The notes under the pieces were generated by a model. The model was not told the origin of the DNA and ran no database searches. It saw only the letters and a list, made by a program, of their open reading frames with translations. From Teratosphaeria epicoccoides (lineage: Eukaryota; Ascomycota; Dothideomycetes; Mycosphaerellales; Teratosphaeriaceae): 64,000 nt of DNA. The DNA is taken from contig JADDMT010000055.1 of NCBI GenBank assembly GCA_021401465.1, positions 62,001-126,000 of the forward strand, in the 5' to 3' direction. A program made the translations under genes and the position numbers. Below are positions 18,788 to 29,341 of this stretch, piece after piece (position 1 is the first letter of the stretch; the number at the start of each line of letters is the position of its first letter).

Positions 18788-21052
18788 ATGACGACTCTCA
18801 AGGACAGACAAGTTGGTCTGTACATCATACGCCGAGTCGCCGCCCTTCTCGTACTGACATACTGTAGCCTCCATCAGGCGCATACTGAATCTCAATCACG
18901 AATTGCAAGACAACGCCGAGGCGCACGATGCTGGCGCACCCAATGGCCCCTTGTCACCGACCACTCAGATACTCACCGCGGAAGGCGAGCCAATATGGAA
19001 AGTGCTGGTGTTCGACAATCTGGGCAGAGACGTCATCAGCAGTGTATTACGAGTGAATGATCTAAGAGCGCTGGGCATCACAATACACCTGTATGTGCAT
19101 TCTGTCCCCGTCGCAGCTGCACATGTGCTGAGACCGCAACAGCGATCGCTGACCGGACGGCATCAGAAACATAAACCAACAGAGGCACACCATTCCCGAT
19201 GTACCAGTCGTCTATCTGGTTGAGCCAACACCCGCCAATGTTGAGAAGATTACCCAAGACCTTCAGAAGGGTCTGTATTCGCCGGCATACATCAACTTCT
19301 TGTCGTCAGTACCCAGGCCCTTGCTGGAAGACTTTGCTGCTCAGACCGCACAAGCTGGCACGTCAGAGCATATCAGCCAGGTATTTGACCAATATCTGAA
19401 CTTTATTGTCAGCGAGCCTAGCCTGTTCAGCCTGGGCATGGGTAAAGAGACATACTGGACCATGAACAGTGCGCAGACGAGTGACGATGATATTGACGCA
19501 AATATCGATCGGATAGTTAGCGGACTGTTCAGCGTGGCAGTTACCATGGGTGCGTCTGAGATATATTGATTCTCGACAGTCGCTGACAGCTGCTTCAGGC
19601 ACCATGCCAATCATACGATGTCCAAAGGGTGGCGCTGCCGAGATGATCGGAGCAAAGCTTGATCGCAAGCTGCGCGATCACCATCTCAATTCGAAGGACA
19701 ACAACCTGTTCGCCGGCAACCGAGCAGGAACTGCTTCGAGTTCAGCATCGCGACCCGTGCTTGTCATAGTGGACCGCAATGTGGATCTTGTGCCAATGCT
19801 GTCACACTCGTGGACGTACCAATCGCTTATACATGATGTCCTGAATATGCATCTCAATAGGATAACGATCGAAACGTCTGCGGACGAGAGCAATCCTGGC
19901 AGAGGCACTACGAAAAAATCCTACGACTTGACATCTAACGACTTCTTTTGGAACAAGAATGCGAGTGCGCCATTTCCGCAAGTCGCGGAGGACATCGATA
20001 TCGAGCTGAAACGCTACACTGATGAATCCGCTGAGCTCACCAAGAAGAGCGGCTTCAACTCGATTGAGGACCTGCAGAATGACAACAGCGCTACAGCACA
20101 GCAGCTGAAGACTGCCATGACCAAGCTGCCGGAGCTGAGGGAGCGGAAAGCGCTGCTTGACATGCACATGAACATACTGACTGCATTGCTGAAAGCCTTG
20201 AAAGACAGGCAAATCGACAACTACTTTCAGCTGGAAGAAGACATCAAGAAGCAGACCAAAGCACAAGTCCTAGAGCTGCTAAAAGCGGATGACAAAGGCA
20301 ACGAACCACTCGACAAGCTACGACTTTTCATCATTTGGTTTTTGTCAACTGAGCAGGATGTTTCTCGTGCTGAAATGGAGCGATTTGAAGAGGCTCTTAA
20401 GGTCTGCGGTATTGACACTGCACCGCTAGCGTATATTCGTCGGGTCCGCGAGATCACTCGTATGACCATGATATCATCAGCACCAACACAGCCGCAGCAG
20501 CAGGCATTGGCTTCCAACGACCTCTTCCGCGGATTCAGTTCTTTATCATCGCGTCTCACAGACCGCTTCAAGGATGCAGGTATCGGTGCCAATCTTGACA
20601 ACCTGATCTCGGGTGTCAAGAACTTCCTACCAGCGAACAAGGATCTCACTCTTACCAAGATCACCGAGTCGCTCATGGATCCTCAAAATGCTTCTACTTC
20701 TGCACTGCAGAAAACGGAAGGTTTTCTGTATTTCGACCCGCGCTCTGCCAGCGCTCGAGGCACGATGCCGCCATCGGTCAAAGATGCCAAGACCGGTTCT
20801 GCTCAGACTCGTGGCATTGAGGCAAGCTTTGGACAGAAACGTCAAGGCTTTAGCGAGGCGATCGTTTTCACGGTTGGAGGTGGCAGTATGGATGAGTATG
20901 GCAACTTGCAGGAATGGGCGAAGAGGACAACGGGCGCAGGTGCTGGTGCAGCGGGCACGGTAGGAAAGAAGAAGGTAATTTATGGCAGCACAGAACTGGT
21001 AAATGCTGGCAGCTTCTTGAAAGAGCTGGGGAGGCTCGGCCAAGAGGCGTAA
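18788..21052 (+). CDS. SLY1: SLY1, Sec1/Munc18-family ER-Golgi fusion factor
   Basis: Four exons were assembled: 18788-18815, 18868-19090, 19167-19549 and 19599-21052, giving 695 residues. Sly1 binds the syntaxin Sed5 and activates SNARE assembly for ER-Golgi transport. Exon 1 is only 28 nt. Joining it at a GTCTGT donor gives DRQVASIRRILNLN, the conserved Sly1 N-terminal helix. The second join restores HLNINQQRHTIPDVP, and the third restores VTMGTMPIIRCPKGG. All three introns (52, 76 and 49 nt) have CTGAC branch sites. The domain 2 segment VLVIVDRNVDLVPMLSHSW and the C-terminal FTVGGGSMDEY are clear SM-family landmarks. Without splicing, the first 250 residues would be missed or misplaced. 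Identification is very secure, and exon 1 is the least certain part. Confidence 0.95.
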
Positions 21053-21599
21053 AAGGTAGATGCGGCGGACAATGTATTGCCTTTCAGGCAGACGGTCAAT
21101 TGCAAATCCGTGGCGTGGAGGTTCCCTCACTTAGACGACCTTGTGTCCCGTTGTCATGAAGAATGGTGTGTCCACTGAGAATTTTAATCCTATGTCTGCC
21201 TTGCCAGTTGGCAACATCCGCTTTGCTCAACTCGCAGTGCTCGCTCCTGATTCTCTCGTTCATGCATGCGCTCCTGTTTGCGGCCGAATTTCGGTTGTCC
21301 CAGACCGTCATTCGCCGAGGTGTCGGTCCTGCCTTCCAGTTTGCTCACTCTTTCATCGATTCCACAGCTGATACTCCCAAAGATGTAACTCCAAAATGAT
21401 TGTCGACAAGTAGCACAAGATGAATAGCATGGAAGGAGCAAATAATCGCAAAGTGATCCTCCTCCTGTAAACCACCCTCATTTTCAGAAGTTACGAGCAA
21501 ACGCTGATAGCATCACCCAGCTCTGCCCTCTGCATAGGGATCTTGATAACCTGGTATCTTCTCCCTGCGCATCGCGCGTCACTTCACAGATCTGGAGAT
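21053..21599. other. Intergenic spacer upstream of PMU1-like gene
   Basis: This 547-bp gap lies between the SLY1 stop and the next plus-strand ATG. No supported feature was seen beyond the expected 3' UTR and promoter. Confidence 0.45.
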
Positions 21600-22487
21600 A
21601 TGGGCAGCACACCACCATTTGTCTTCAAATATGAAGCAGTGCCAGGTTTCTTCATCCAGGACGACCCAGCTACGGATCATGAGAGCTATGACTTCACGAA
21701 AGGGAACTTTGGACTGATTGACCGAGGATATGACACAGACAGCGCGGAGGACTCTGCGCTGACGCATTGGCAACGCTTCACAAAGTACCTGGAGCATCTG
21801 TCCAAGAATAGCCCGGCGGACGTGAAGTTCAAACTCTTCTATGCCGGCCGTCATGGCCAAGGTCACCATAACGTCGCGGAGTCGTATTACGGCACGGAGG
21901 CTTGGGACGACTACTGGTCGAAGCTTGAAGGCAATGGCACGGTCGTGTGGGCTGACGCGCATCTCACGGAGGTCGGAGAGCGGCAGGCGAGAGAGGCGGG
22001 TGTGTTTCTGGGAGAACAGTTTGCCTGGGCCAAGATGCCGATGCCCGAGGGGTACTATGTCAGCCCTCTCTATCGGTGTCTGCAGACTGCGAGTCTTACG
22101 TTCCAGGGACTGGAGTTGACTCCCGATCGGCCATTCGAACCTGTGATCAAGGAAATGCTGAGGGAGGTCATGGGAGAGCATACCTGTGATCGGAGGAGTA
22201 CTAGGAGTTTTATTCATGAGACGTTTCCGAAGTGGACGATAGAGTCTGGATTCACTGAGGACGACGAGCTGTGGCTGCCTGATCACCGAGAGACGCATGA
22301 TGAACATGATGTGAGAACGCGAGCGGCTCTGGATGATATCTTTGCCAACGAGCATGGGTTGATCGTGTCGACCACGACGCATTCGGGGCAGATTGCGAGT
22401 CTGTTGAGAGTTACTGGGCACAGGGAGTTCAAGTTGCCTACGGGCTCGATGATACCCGTGCTGATCAAGGGTACGAGGGTGAAATGA
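21600..22487 (+). CDS. PMU1: PMU1-like histidine phosphatase (phosphoglycerate mutase superfamily)
   Basis: The first ATG at 21600 gives 295 residues. Upstream in-frame sequence lacks an ATG. The histidine phosphatase core begins at YAGRHGQGHHN (about residues 80-90), the RHG motif that carries the phosphorylated histidine. LTEVGERQA, YVSPLYRCLQTA and the late STTTHSGQIASLL segment, which holds the second catalytic histidine, complete the fold. The family layout resembles yeast Pmu1/YKL128C rather than glycolytic phosphoglycerate mutase, so the substrate is unknown. No signal peptide is present. The stop lies 32 bp from that of the convergent dioxygenase gene, so their 3' UTRs must overlap. 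Confidence 0.87.
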   Translation: MGSTPPFVFKYEAVPGFFIQDDPATDHESYDFTKGNFGLIDRGYDTDSAEDSALTHWQRFTKYLEHLSKNSPADVKFKLFYAGRHGQGHHNVAESYYGTEAWDDYWSKLEGNGTVVWADAHLTEVGERQAREAGVFLGEQFAWAKMPMPEGYYVSPLYRCLQTASLTFQGLELTPDRPFEPVIKEMLREVMGEHTCDRRSTRSFIHETFPKWTIESGFTEDDELWLPDHRETHDEHDVRTRAALDDIFANEHGLIVSTTTHSGQIASLLRVTGHREFKLPTGSMIPVLIKGTRVK

Positions 22488-22519
22488 GCTCAGCTCCATC
22501 CCTCAAGCAGGGGCTGCTG

Positions 22520-23380
22520 TCATCGCTTGACTACAACATCACTCCGGATCACCCACTTCTCGCCTTCAGTCACTTCGCGTCCTTCATGCAACAGGCAGTC
22601 CTTTCCATGTCGATGTAGGAGCGCCATGCCGACTTCCAGTTCTGCTACGACGGGCGGCGGTGCTGCTTCGCGCTTGCTCGGCGCGTCGGGGTAGAAGACG
22701 GTCTCGCCACCTTTGCAGCCCGTGGAGGGGGAGGTGAGATAGAGGAGGAGCGTCCATGTTGTCTTCCCAGGGACAGCATTTGAGGAGGACGCAGATGGGA
22801 AGTGAACATTATTTGAGTCGTCGTCTGGCTCGCAGTGTCAGTTGATTCCACGCGGAGGTGAAGAGGTGAGTGGTACGAGCTTACAATGCTGGTCGAAGAA
22901 TTGGCCTTTGCTGTACCGATATATTCGAATATTGCTATTCAGTCCCAATACTTCACCGCCCCATAAAGCAGTTCTGGCCGCGTCATCCAGCTCGCCTCTA
23001 TGGTCGCTGAGCATTGGATTGCGAACCATATCTTCCAGGCCAGTCTCGCTCCATAACTTCTCCGCAAACACAGGGTCTTCTACTTGGAATCTATCATTCA
23101 CGCGCACCGCCTCGCCTTTCTTGGGCTCGCCTGGTGTCGTTGTGAGTGGTAGAGTAGAGAGGAAGCTGACGTAAGTCTTGCACAGGGTGGAGGTCCAAAG
23201 TTGAGGTATGGTCAGGATCTGATCTTGCAGGAGGTTCTGGAAGGAGAGATCAGAGGCTGGAGCTACCGGATGCATCTTTGGCCAGTTGGGTGGACGATGG
23301 GATCCCTGGTCGGGTGGTTGTGATGCGGGCACGCTTCTTGATGCCGCTTTTCTGGACTGTTGCTTCTGTTTGGGCGCCAT
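22520..23380 (-). CDS. 2-oxoglutarate/Fe(II) dioxygenase, prolyl-4-hydroxylase type
   Basis: Two exons, 23380-22885 and 22824-22520, flank a 60-nt intron (GTAAGC donor, CTGAC branch, CCAG acceptor). They encode 266 residues. The intron splits the tyrosine codon of the iron-binding motif QHYDDS, so the unspliced frame ends just there. Exon 2 supplies the rest of the double-stranded beta-helix: a TTWTLLLYLTSP strand, KGGETVFYP, the distal histidine near LLHRHG, and a late Arg (KWVIRSDVV) for 2-oxoglutarate binding. This order fits the P4Hc/PKHD group found in fungi, whose substrates are mostly unknown. The first in-frame ATG is at 23378-23380 (MAPKQKQQSRKAA). The upstream in-frame sequence has no ATG. 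Ser/Pro/Gln-rich residues precede the domain. Confidence 0.85.
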
Positions 23381-23707
23381 GGCGCCGGATGGTAGAGCTA
23401 TCCTACCTTCTCGGTCGCCCAATTGGGCTGTTGAAAACCAACGTCCCGATGACCTGAGACTCGTGGAGTGTACCCGCAAAGGCAAGATGGCTTTACTTGG
23501 CTGTATTGAAGCTCTGCGAGTATCATGCAATTGCACTCGCTGTCAACACCAAACAAAGTAGAAGACTCGACAATAATGCTGTCGTGGTTCTGCTGGAGTC
23601 AGGTTTCATGAGTGCATAAACGCATAAACAGTAATAATTTGGCTTGGAATTTGACTTCAAGTCAGCAGGGGAAGCACAAGTTTAGGCGCGAGAGGGGCTT
23701 GCCATCC
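23381..23707. other. Intergenic spacer, dioxygenase promoter
   Basis: This 327-bp stretch lies upstream of the dioxygenase start and downstream of a possible minus-strand gene. No motif was recognised. Confidence 0.4.
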
Positions 23708-24106
23708 TCACCTTTCCAGCAAGGCAGAGGCAATGTCCTCATGGGCTTTCGGCTTGGGAAGAGACATGGACTCATAGGTACGCTGCTGTCGCCTTTTCTC
23801 TCGTACCTTCTTCACATCTGTTTCGAGATGCCAGAGTCTGGCCCCGGGGATGATGCGGGTCGGCGGGTACATGCAGGGCTTGCATGTGAAGCTCGCAGGG
23901 AAAGCAGGCTGGCAAAAGTCATCGTCCAGATCCGCTCCTTCCACATCAAGCCATCCATGCGTCTTCCCTCGGATGACCTGGCAGCGCCTTTGGAGTGCTG
24001 GATGAGCTTCTGCACCAGACGTGCGGCTGTTGCATTTCCATTCCTTCCCCTGTCTTCTCGATGCGGCGAGTCGGAAAACACGAAAATAGTTCCGCGGCCT
24101 ACCCAT
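23708..24106 (-). CDS. Hypothetical protein, 132 residues (uncertain gene)
   Basis: The frame starts at an ATG (24104-24106) and ends at TGA. Its second half has protein-like composition: an acidic stretch with DVEGADLDDDF, a CKPC pair with one further cysteine upstream, then a charged tail ending LLER. I do not recognise a family. An alternative model starts at 24114 (MAEW), splices a GTAGGC...GACAG intron of 53 nt, and rejoins the same frame at GKEWKC, keeping the acidic and CKPC segments. The opposite strand also has an open frame, so this may not be a gene. Transcript data would settle both existence and start. Confidence 0.35.
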   Translation of the reverse strand: MGRPRNYFRVFRLAASRRQGKEWKCNSRTSGAEAHPALQRRCQVIRGKTHGWLDVEGADLDDDFCQPAFPASFTCKPCMYPPTRIIPGARLWHLETDVKKVREKRRQQRTYESMSLPKPKAHEDIASALLER

Positions 24107-24453
24107 TCTGCCATGGAAGATGCTTGCAGCTTGATGTGGAGACGGGAATCCTCACCGACCTAACCACTTTTTCTCCACGACCAGACTAACGACTGGTTAC
24201 AGACTGCGACGCTCTTACTAACCTGCTGCCGAAACACCAGTCGCACATCCGCACATCCCAAGCCCACTGCCAGCGTGCTGTCGCCCAGGATCGCGCCTGC
24301 CAAACCACCTGCAGACCCGCCGCAAATTTACGTTTCGGTCAGCGCCTCGGCTGCGACTCGCGCCTTCCGACCTTCTCACCGGCCACAATCGAGCCAGCAG
24401 CACAAGACAGCAATGCAGCAGCCAGTCCACCCACGCGACCTCACCGGCACGAG
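24107..24453. promoter_or_regulatory. Upstream region of FHL1-like gene
   Basis: This 347-bp segment is GC-rich near the start codon and contains a short upstream ATG at 24413 that is out of frame with the main ORF. It opens a frame overlapping the true start, so it could act as an upstream ORF. This is inferred from sequence only. Confidence 0.4.
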
Positions 24454-27400
24454 ATGGAAAGCAGCGGCCCTGGCGCGCTTGCCCTTCAAGCAGCGCCACA
24501 TACCCCGGAACCCCGCTTTAGGGTGACACGCAATCATGATACTACTAATCAGCCACAGAAGGCAGTCGACAAGAACACGGCCGGTGATGAGGAGCAGCAG
24601 CAGCCCATGACCAGCTTCAGCACGCCCGTGCACAATCCGAATGCGAATCACTTCGACCCGAGTCATGTGCGCGAGACAGTCGAGCAGCCGCAGCAATCTT
24701 CGCCTACCAGCACTGACGCGGCACATATTCTCGCAAACCCAGACTTCCGCCATCCATCTGCCGCAGATCCGTTTGCCGCCGTGTCGGAGGATCCATTTGC
24801 GCGCAATGGCGCAAGCGCCGGCGTCGATGAAGCGGCGCTGGAAGCCTTCGCCTTTCCGAACGGGAATGTAGACAGTGCTGGTGCAGAGAGGTGGGTCGCC
24901 ACTGGCTACGACGATGGCGAGTTTGCTGTGGATGACGAGCCCTTTGATGACCACCCAGACATGCAAGCCTTTGCGAAGTTGGTGTTTGCCGATGGTGACT
25001 ACTTTGTCACGACCACCACCGTGGGTCTGGGTCGTGACATGGAGTTTGAGAAGTCTTGGAAGCGGAAACGAAAGCTCGAGCGAGCCTGGGAGAGGCAATC
25101 ACAGCAAGCAGTGCGTGCTTTTGAGGCCGCCGATGCGGGCAGTGACATCGGACAGCTTGAGGGAGATGCAGAGAGAGCTGAGCCTTCGTCTTCCAAAGGG
25201 AGCCGCTCCCTCGAAGGTCGACCTGCCAAAGGGCTACCCAGTAACTACAGCGAACAAGGTGGTGTCGTGTCGTATGCTGAACATTCAGACACCGAGATGG
25301 ACAGCCGAAGGGCTCGACGCAAGCGGCGCCATTTGTACTCGAAGGCCTCGTCTGACACGACCTCGGTCGCGCCTGCCAGCTTGCACACAACGACAATGTG
25401 GCCGAACTTGCTTGCCGAAGAAAGCGGCGCCAATCTCGGCCTGTCAAGGGCCTTCATACCAGTACACCCGGTGGCTGGCAGGGAGGACGACATCAAGAAG
25501 GTCTCGAAAGAGCACGTCATAATTAGCTACAACTTTGATGAAGAGCGTTGGGAAGCAGAGATCAAAGGCAAGTACTGCTGGGTCAACGACACCAATTACG
25601 CCAGAGGTGATATCGTGCCTCTTGGACATCACACGCGCTTCGAGTTCGTGGGAATCTTCTTCAACTTCAAGCTGCCAGATCAGGAGAGAGCGTCTCCCGG
25701 TCCTTCGCGTGGTACCTTCAGTGAATATGGAGGCGTCGACGACGATGACGATGACGATGGCGAGGATGAGGATGAGGATGGTGAGGACGCGCTACAGACA
25801 AGCCCTGCGGCCAGGAAACTGTCTGGTGCCATTGATGTTGACGACAGCGATGATGACACGCCCTTAGCCGCCGCGAGAGCGGACAAAAAGCCATCGAAGA
25901 TCAAGTTGAAGTTGAAGAACCCTCTCGCAGAGAAGAAGAGGCAGGGAGCCGAGGCGAAGAAAGCGAAAGAGGAGAAGAAGGCTGCGAAATTGGCTGCGAA
26001 ACAGCAAAGAAAAGAGGAGAAGAGACAGGCGAAGGAGGCTAGAGAGGCTGCCAGCCAGTCACCAGAAGTTTCGCGGAAGGGCAAGAAGCCGAAAGAGGCT
26101 TCGAAGCAACCTGGAAAGGCGCCTGCTAAGCAGCCTGCTCCGCCAGGATCTGTGCTTGAGGCTACTTCTGCGGACAACACTGGACTGTCGAGAGTCGAGA
26201 CACCCCGCGCTACAGCACCAGAGCAGGTCGCAGCAGGTATCAAGCAAGAAGATGGGAAGCCTGGGAAGGAGAAAGCATCACCGCCTGCGCCACCTCCCAT
26301 CATCATCGAAGCCGGCTCTGTCCTGGAAGGCGTCGCTGCTGAAGCGATGCCCGAGAGGCGCAAAGGGCCAGGTCGACCGCCGAAGAACGGTCTCATCTCC
26401 AAACGAGACCAGGCTTTCATTAGGCGCAAGACCAAAGAGTTTGAGAAAATGGGTCGTGAGGTGCCGCCACTCAACGTGTTGCTCGACATCGTGCGTGCTG
26501 AAAACAAAGCTCGCGAGGCCGCGCAAAAGGCTGCAGCTCGTGGCGAGGCTCCACCTCCAGAATCTGCCGTCGTGCAGAGCATTGAGCTGGAACCATCTTT
26601 GACGATGGCGCATCAGCCTCCGCGGCAAGAGCCGAGCGCGTCTACAGAAGGTGTTTTACCTACGATGGACGACCAGCGACCGAGTGCTACTCCTATGAGC
26701 CATATGCAAAAGCCGCCGTCGCCGAAGCCGAAGCGAGTCGTCAAGTCGCCTTCTCCGATGAAGCCGGAGAGTGCATTCTCAGAAGAAGAACTCAAGAAGC
26801 CCTCCGCTACATACGTCGTCATCTTGGATGAGATTCTCAAAGCTCATCCACAAGGCCAGGCTGATCTTCAGGAGATCTACGACTTAATTTGCAAACGATA
26901 CCCGTACTTTAAGTACAGGTCTGGTACGAATGGTTGGCAAAGCAGTGTTAGGCATAATCTTCTACAGAACGAAAGATTTAAGGAAAACGGTCGATCTGGA
27001 AAGGGCAAGCTGTGGGCTATCAACCACGAAATACCGCTGGAGAGGGAAAAGAAGAGGCGGTTGACACCGCCTCCAAGACCACCGATGGCGAACGGGCAGC
27101 AGTACTCGCAGTACCCGCCGTACGGCAATCCGAACTACCAGTATGGCCCGCCTGGCAGCAATCAGCAAGGCCGGCAGTACGGCAGTACGCAAGTCGGACC
27201 TGGCGACTACCATTCTCCCTACGGGCAAGGGACTCAGGTAGGGTATGGCCAGCAGTACGGGCAACAGCAACAAAATGGCATCGGACAGCCGTCGAACGGC
27301 GCGTCATCCGGAGCTAGTCAGCAACCACAACAGACGAATACGCCTGCACCGCAGGCACCAGGTGAGTTCCAGAGCATCGTCGACGAGATTATGGCATATC

Positions 27401-29067
27401 GTGCGCAATACTTGGCTGGCGCGCAAGGCGAAGAGCTCGACCGTAGGACCAATGTATTCCAGAAATGCATCAACATAACAAGTGATGTGTTCCATGGGCA
27501 GAACAAAGAGGCCGCGAAGCCAGAGGGTCCGGCTGAGATCGAAGTCTGCACGGCATTGGACCAGGTCTTTGAGAGGCACGGCAATCTAAAGCCTACGGCT
27601 AGTCAATCTGCGACGCCTGCGGCTGATGCTTCGCAAACAACGCAAATTCAAGGGTTCAGTGCGACAGATGATAGCCAAGGCCCAGGACAATCGGCAAGTG
27701 CAGCAACACCTGCAGGTCCAGCTGGCAACGCTGCGTCAGCGAGACAAATATCGAATGGCGCAGCGCATGCTGCCGCACTGCAACCACAGCAAAGCATATC
27801 AGAGCCAGGTAACAGCGTATTGCAATCTGCCTACCCCCAACAAGCGCCAAGCGCCGCAACCCAAGCCGTTGAGCAGCACGCCCAAAAGGGAGCCCACACG
27901 CAGTCGGCACAGGCAAATCCGTCAACCTCTCGTCCGCAAGCGTCCAGCACGCCATCGCAGCACAGCACTCCGGCGATAAACGCGCCTGCCGACCAGCAGC
28001 AAGGGCAAGCGCCGCAAGCCCGAGCTCAAGCTCAGGCTTCCGCTCCCCACAGTTCATCGCGACAGTGGCCACCACAACCTCAGCAAGGCTCACAGCAGGA
28101 TATACCTCAGCAGCAAATCCAAGCTCCATCGCCGAATGCTGCCGCCCCACCGCGACAAGCCAATGGTCAACCTCAGCGAGCACCGGCTGCACTTCACTAT
28201 CAGCGAGCTACGTGGCCATCGACTCAACCACAGGGACCTGAACCTTCGTACAATGGTACACCTGCATCGCAACAAACGCCAGCGCAGCTGACAAGGCCGG
28301 GCCAGCCGCAGCCATCGATGGCGCAAAACGATTCATCCACTGATTCCTCCGGCAGAAAATCATACGGTCAAGCCGCCGTAGCGCCGCAGCAGACTAATAC
28401 CAGCACGAGAGCGCCTCAAGCGCAACAGCCACCCTCAATTGTCTCCAGCCAGACGTCTTCCAGACAAGCTCCTCTGACAATGTCGCAATCCGCATCTGGT
28501 GCGCCGCCGCCAACTGGCGGGCTTGGCCAAAGCTCACAAGGTCAACACGGCGGCGTCGCTTGTGCGAGTGGTCAGGGGGTCGCTCATACTGCAGTTACTG
28601 CTGAACGACCACTTAGCCAGTCGAGTGGTAGCATGGCACCGGCGCAGTCGCCCCTGCACGCATTAAACGGCCAGGCACCAGCCCGACAGCCTCAAACGGT
28701 GCTTTCAGCGACGAGCTCTGGGGCACAATCTCAGCCACCTGGTGGCCATTTATCGACGTCAGTGAATGGCGTCATCACTGTGCCTCCTACCCAGTCGGCC
28801 CTCAATGGCTCCGACGCGACGTCTCGGCCGGGCGCAGAGAGCGAGACTTCCACGCCCGCCCCTATGCCGCCGCAGATGGCGCCTACCCCCAGCCCTGCCT
28901 TGACACCGGTAAAGCAAAGCGCGACGCCCGCAAGTGTACGCAGCGAGAGTAAGCCAGGTACACCAGTATCTACCGGGGCAGCTGCGCCAGCGAGCTCGCC
29001 AAAGAAGCGTGCGGCCGAGTACGATGAAGAGCAGATGGAGGCTGCAAAGAGGCTGAAGACTGATTGA
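24454..29067 (+). CDS. FHL1: FHL1-like transcription factor with split FHA and forkhead domains
   Basis: This intronless gene encodes 1537 residues. The FHA fold appears in two parts: strands at about 170-196 (FAKLVFADGDYFV, GLGRD) and the rest at about 346-408 (KVSKEHVIISYNF through VNDTNYARGDIVPLG), separated by roughly 150 low-complexity, basic and acidic residues. An Asp/Glu run at about 427-446 and a Lys/Ala-rich segment (about 475-560) follow. The forkhead domain lies at about 780-860 (YVVILDEILKAHPQG, GWQSSVRHNLLQNERF, GKGKLWAI). The remaining 650 residues are Gln/Pro/Ala/Ser-rich with a final nuclear-localisation-like KKRAAEYDEEQ. FHA plus forkhead marks the Fhl1/Fkh families. Fhl1 drives ribosomal protein genes in yeast. 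The length and FHA insertion favour Fhl1, but paralogy with Fkh1/2 is not excluded. Confidence 0.8.
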   Translation: MESSGPGALALQAAPHTPEPRFRVTRNHDTTNQPQKAVDKNTAGDEEQQQPMTSFSTPVHNPNANHFDPSHVRETVEQPQQSSPTSTDAAHILANPDFRHPSAADPFAAVSEDPFARNGASAGVDEAALEAFAFPNGNVDSAGAERWVATGYDDGEFAVDDEPFDDHPDMQAFAKLVFADGDYFVTTTTVGLGRDMEFEKSWKRKRKLERAWERQSQQAVRAFEAADAGSDIGQLEGDAERAEPSSSKGSRSLEGRPAKGLPSNYSEQGGVVSYAEHSDTEMDSRRARRKRRHLYSKASSDTTSVAPASLHTTTMWPNLLAEESGANLGLSRAFIPVHPVAGREDDIKKVSKEHVIISYNFDEERWEAEIKGKYCWVNDTNYARGDIVPLGHHTRFEFVGIFFNFKLPDQERASPGPSRGTFSEYGGVDDDDDDDGEDEDEDGEDALQTSPAARKLSGAIDVDDSDDDTPLAAARADKKPSKIKLKLKNPLAEKKRQGAEAKKAKEEKKAAKLAAKQQRKEEKRQAKEAREAASQSPEVSRKGKKPKEASKQPGKAPAKQPAPPGSVLEATSADNTGLSRVETPRATAPEQVAAGIKQEDGKPGKEKASPPAPPPIIIEAGSVLEGVAAEAMPERRKGPGRPPKNGLISKRDQAFIRRKTKEFEKMGREVPPLNVLLDIVRAENKAREAAQKAAARGEAPPPESAVVQSIELEPSLTMAHQPPRQEPSASTEGVLPTMDDQRPSATPMSHMQKPPSPKPKRVVKSPSPMKPESAFSEEELKKPSATYVVILDEILKAHPQGQADLQEIYDLICKRYPYFKYRSGTNGWQSSVRHNLLQNERFKENGRSGKGKLWAINHEIPLEREKKRRLTPPPRPPMANGQQYSQYPPYGNPNYQYGPPGSNQQGRQYGSTQVGPGDYHSPYGQGTQVGYGQQYGQQQQNGIGQPSNGASSGASQQPQQTNTPAPQAPGEFQSIVDEIMAYRAQYLAGAQGEELDRRTNVFQKCINITSDVFHGQNKEAAKPEGPAEIEVCTALDQVFERHGNLKPTASQSATPAADASQTTQIQGFSATDDSQGPGQSASAATPAGPAGNAASARQISNGAAHAAALQPQQSISEPGNSVLQSAYPQQAPSAATQAVEQHAQKGAHTQSAQANPSTSRPQASSTPSQHSTPAINAPADQQQGQAPQARAQAQASAPHSSSRQWPPQPQQGSQQDIPQQQIQAPSPNAAAPPRQANGQPQRAPAALHYQRATWPSTQPQGPEPSYNGTPASQQTPAQLTRPGQPQPSMAQNDSSTDSSGRKSYGQAAVAPQQTNTSTRAPQAQQPPSIVSSQTSSRQAPLTMSQSASGAPPPTGGLGQSSQGQHGGVACASGQGVAHTAVTAERPLSQSSGSMAPAQSPLHALNGQAPARQPQTVLSATSSGAQSQPPGGHLSTSVNGVITVPPTQSALNGSDATSRPGAESETSTPAPMPPQMAPTPSPALTPVKQSATPASVRSESKPGTPVSTGAAAPASSPKKRAAEYDEEQMEAAKRLKTD

Positions 29068-29341
29068 ACCGGCGAAACGAATGATGATGATGAGTTTATT
29101 TGCGACAGCGTTCTAAGCATGGCGTCTTGTGGCACAGATAGATCATGAGATGGATGTGCATTTGCTTGGGGTCATTCGGGAGGGTTGGTGATTTGTGAGA
29201 CTGCTTGGTTGATAGATTTGTGGCTGCAGCCCCAGACTCAGCCATTACGATACACATGATTGAAGTAAATGTAATCAAAAGTCAATATTTTGGGAACTCC
29301 CTCCTACATCTTCCGAATTCGATTCCTGTGGCTAGCTGAGC

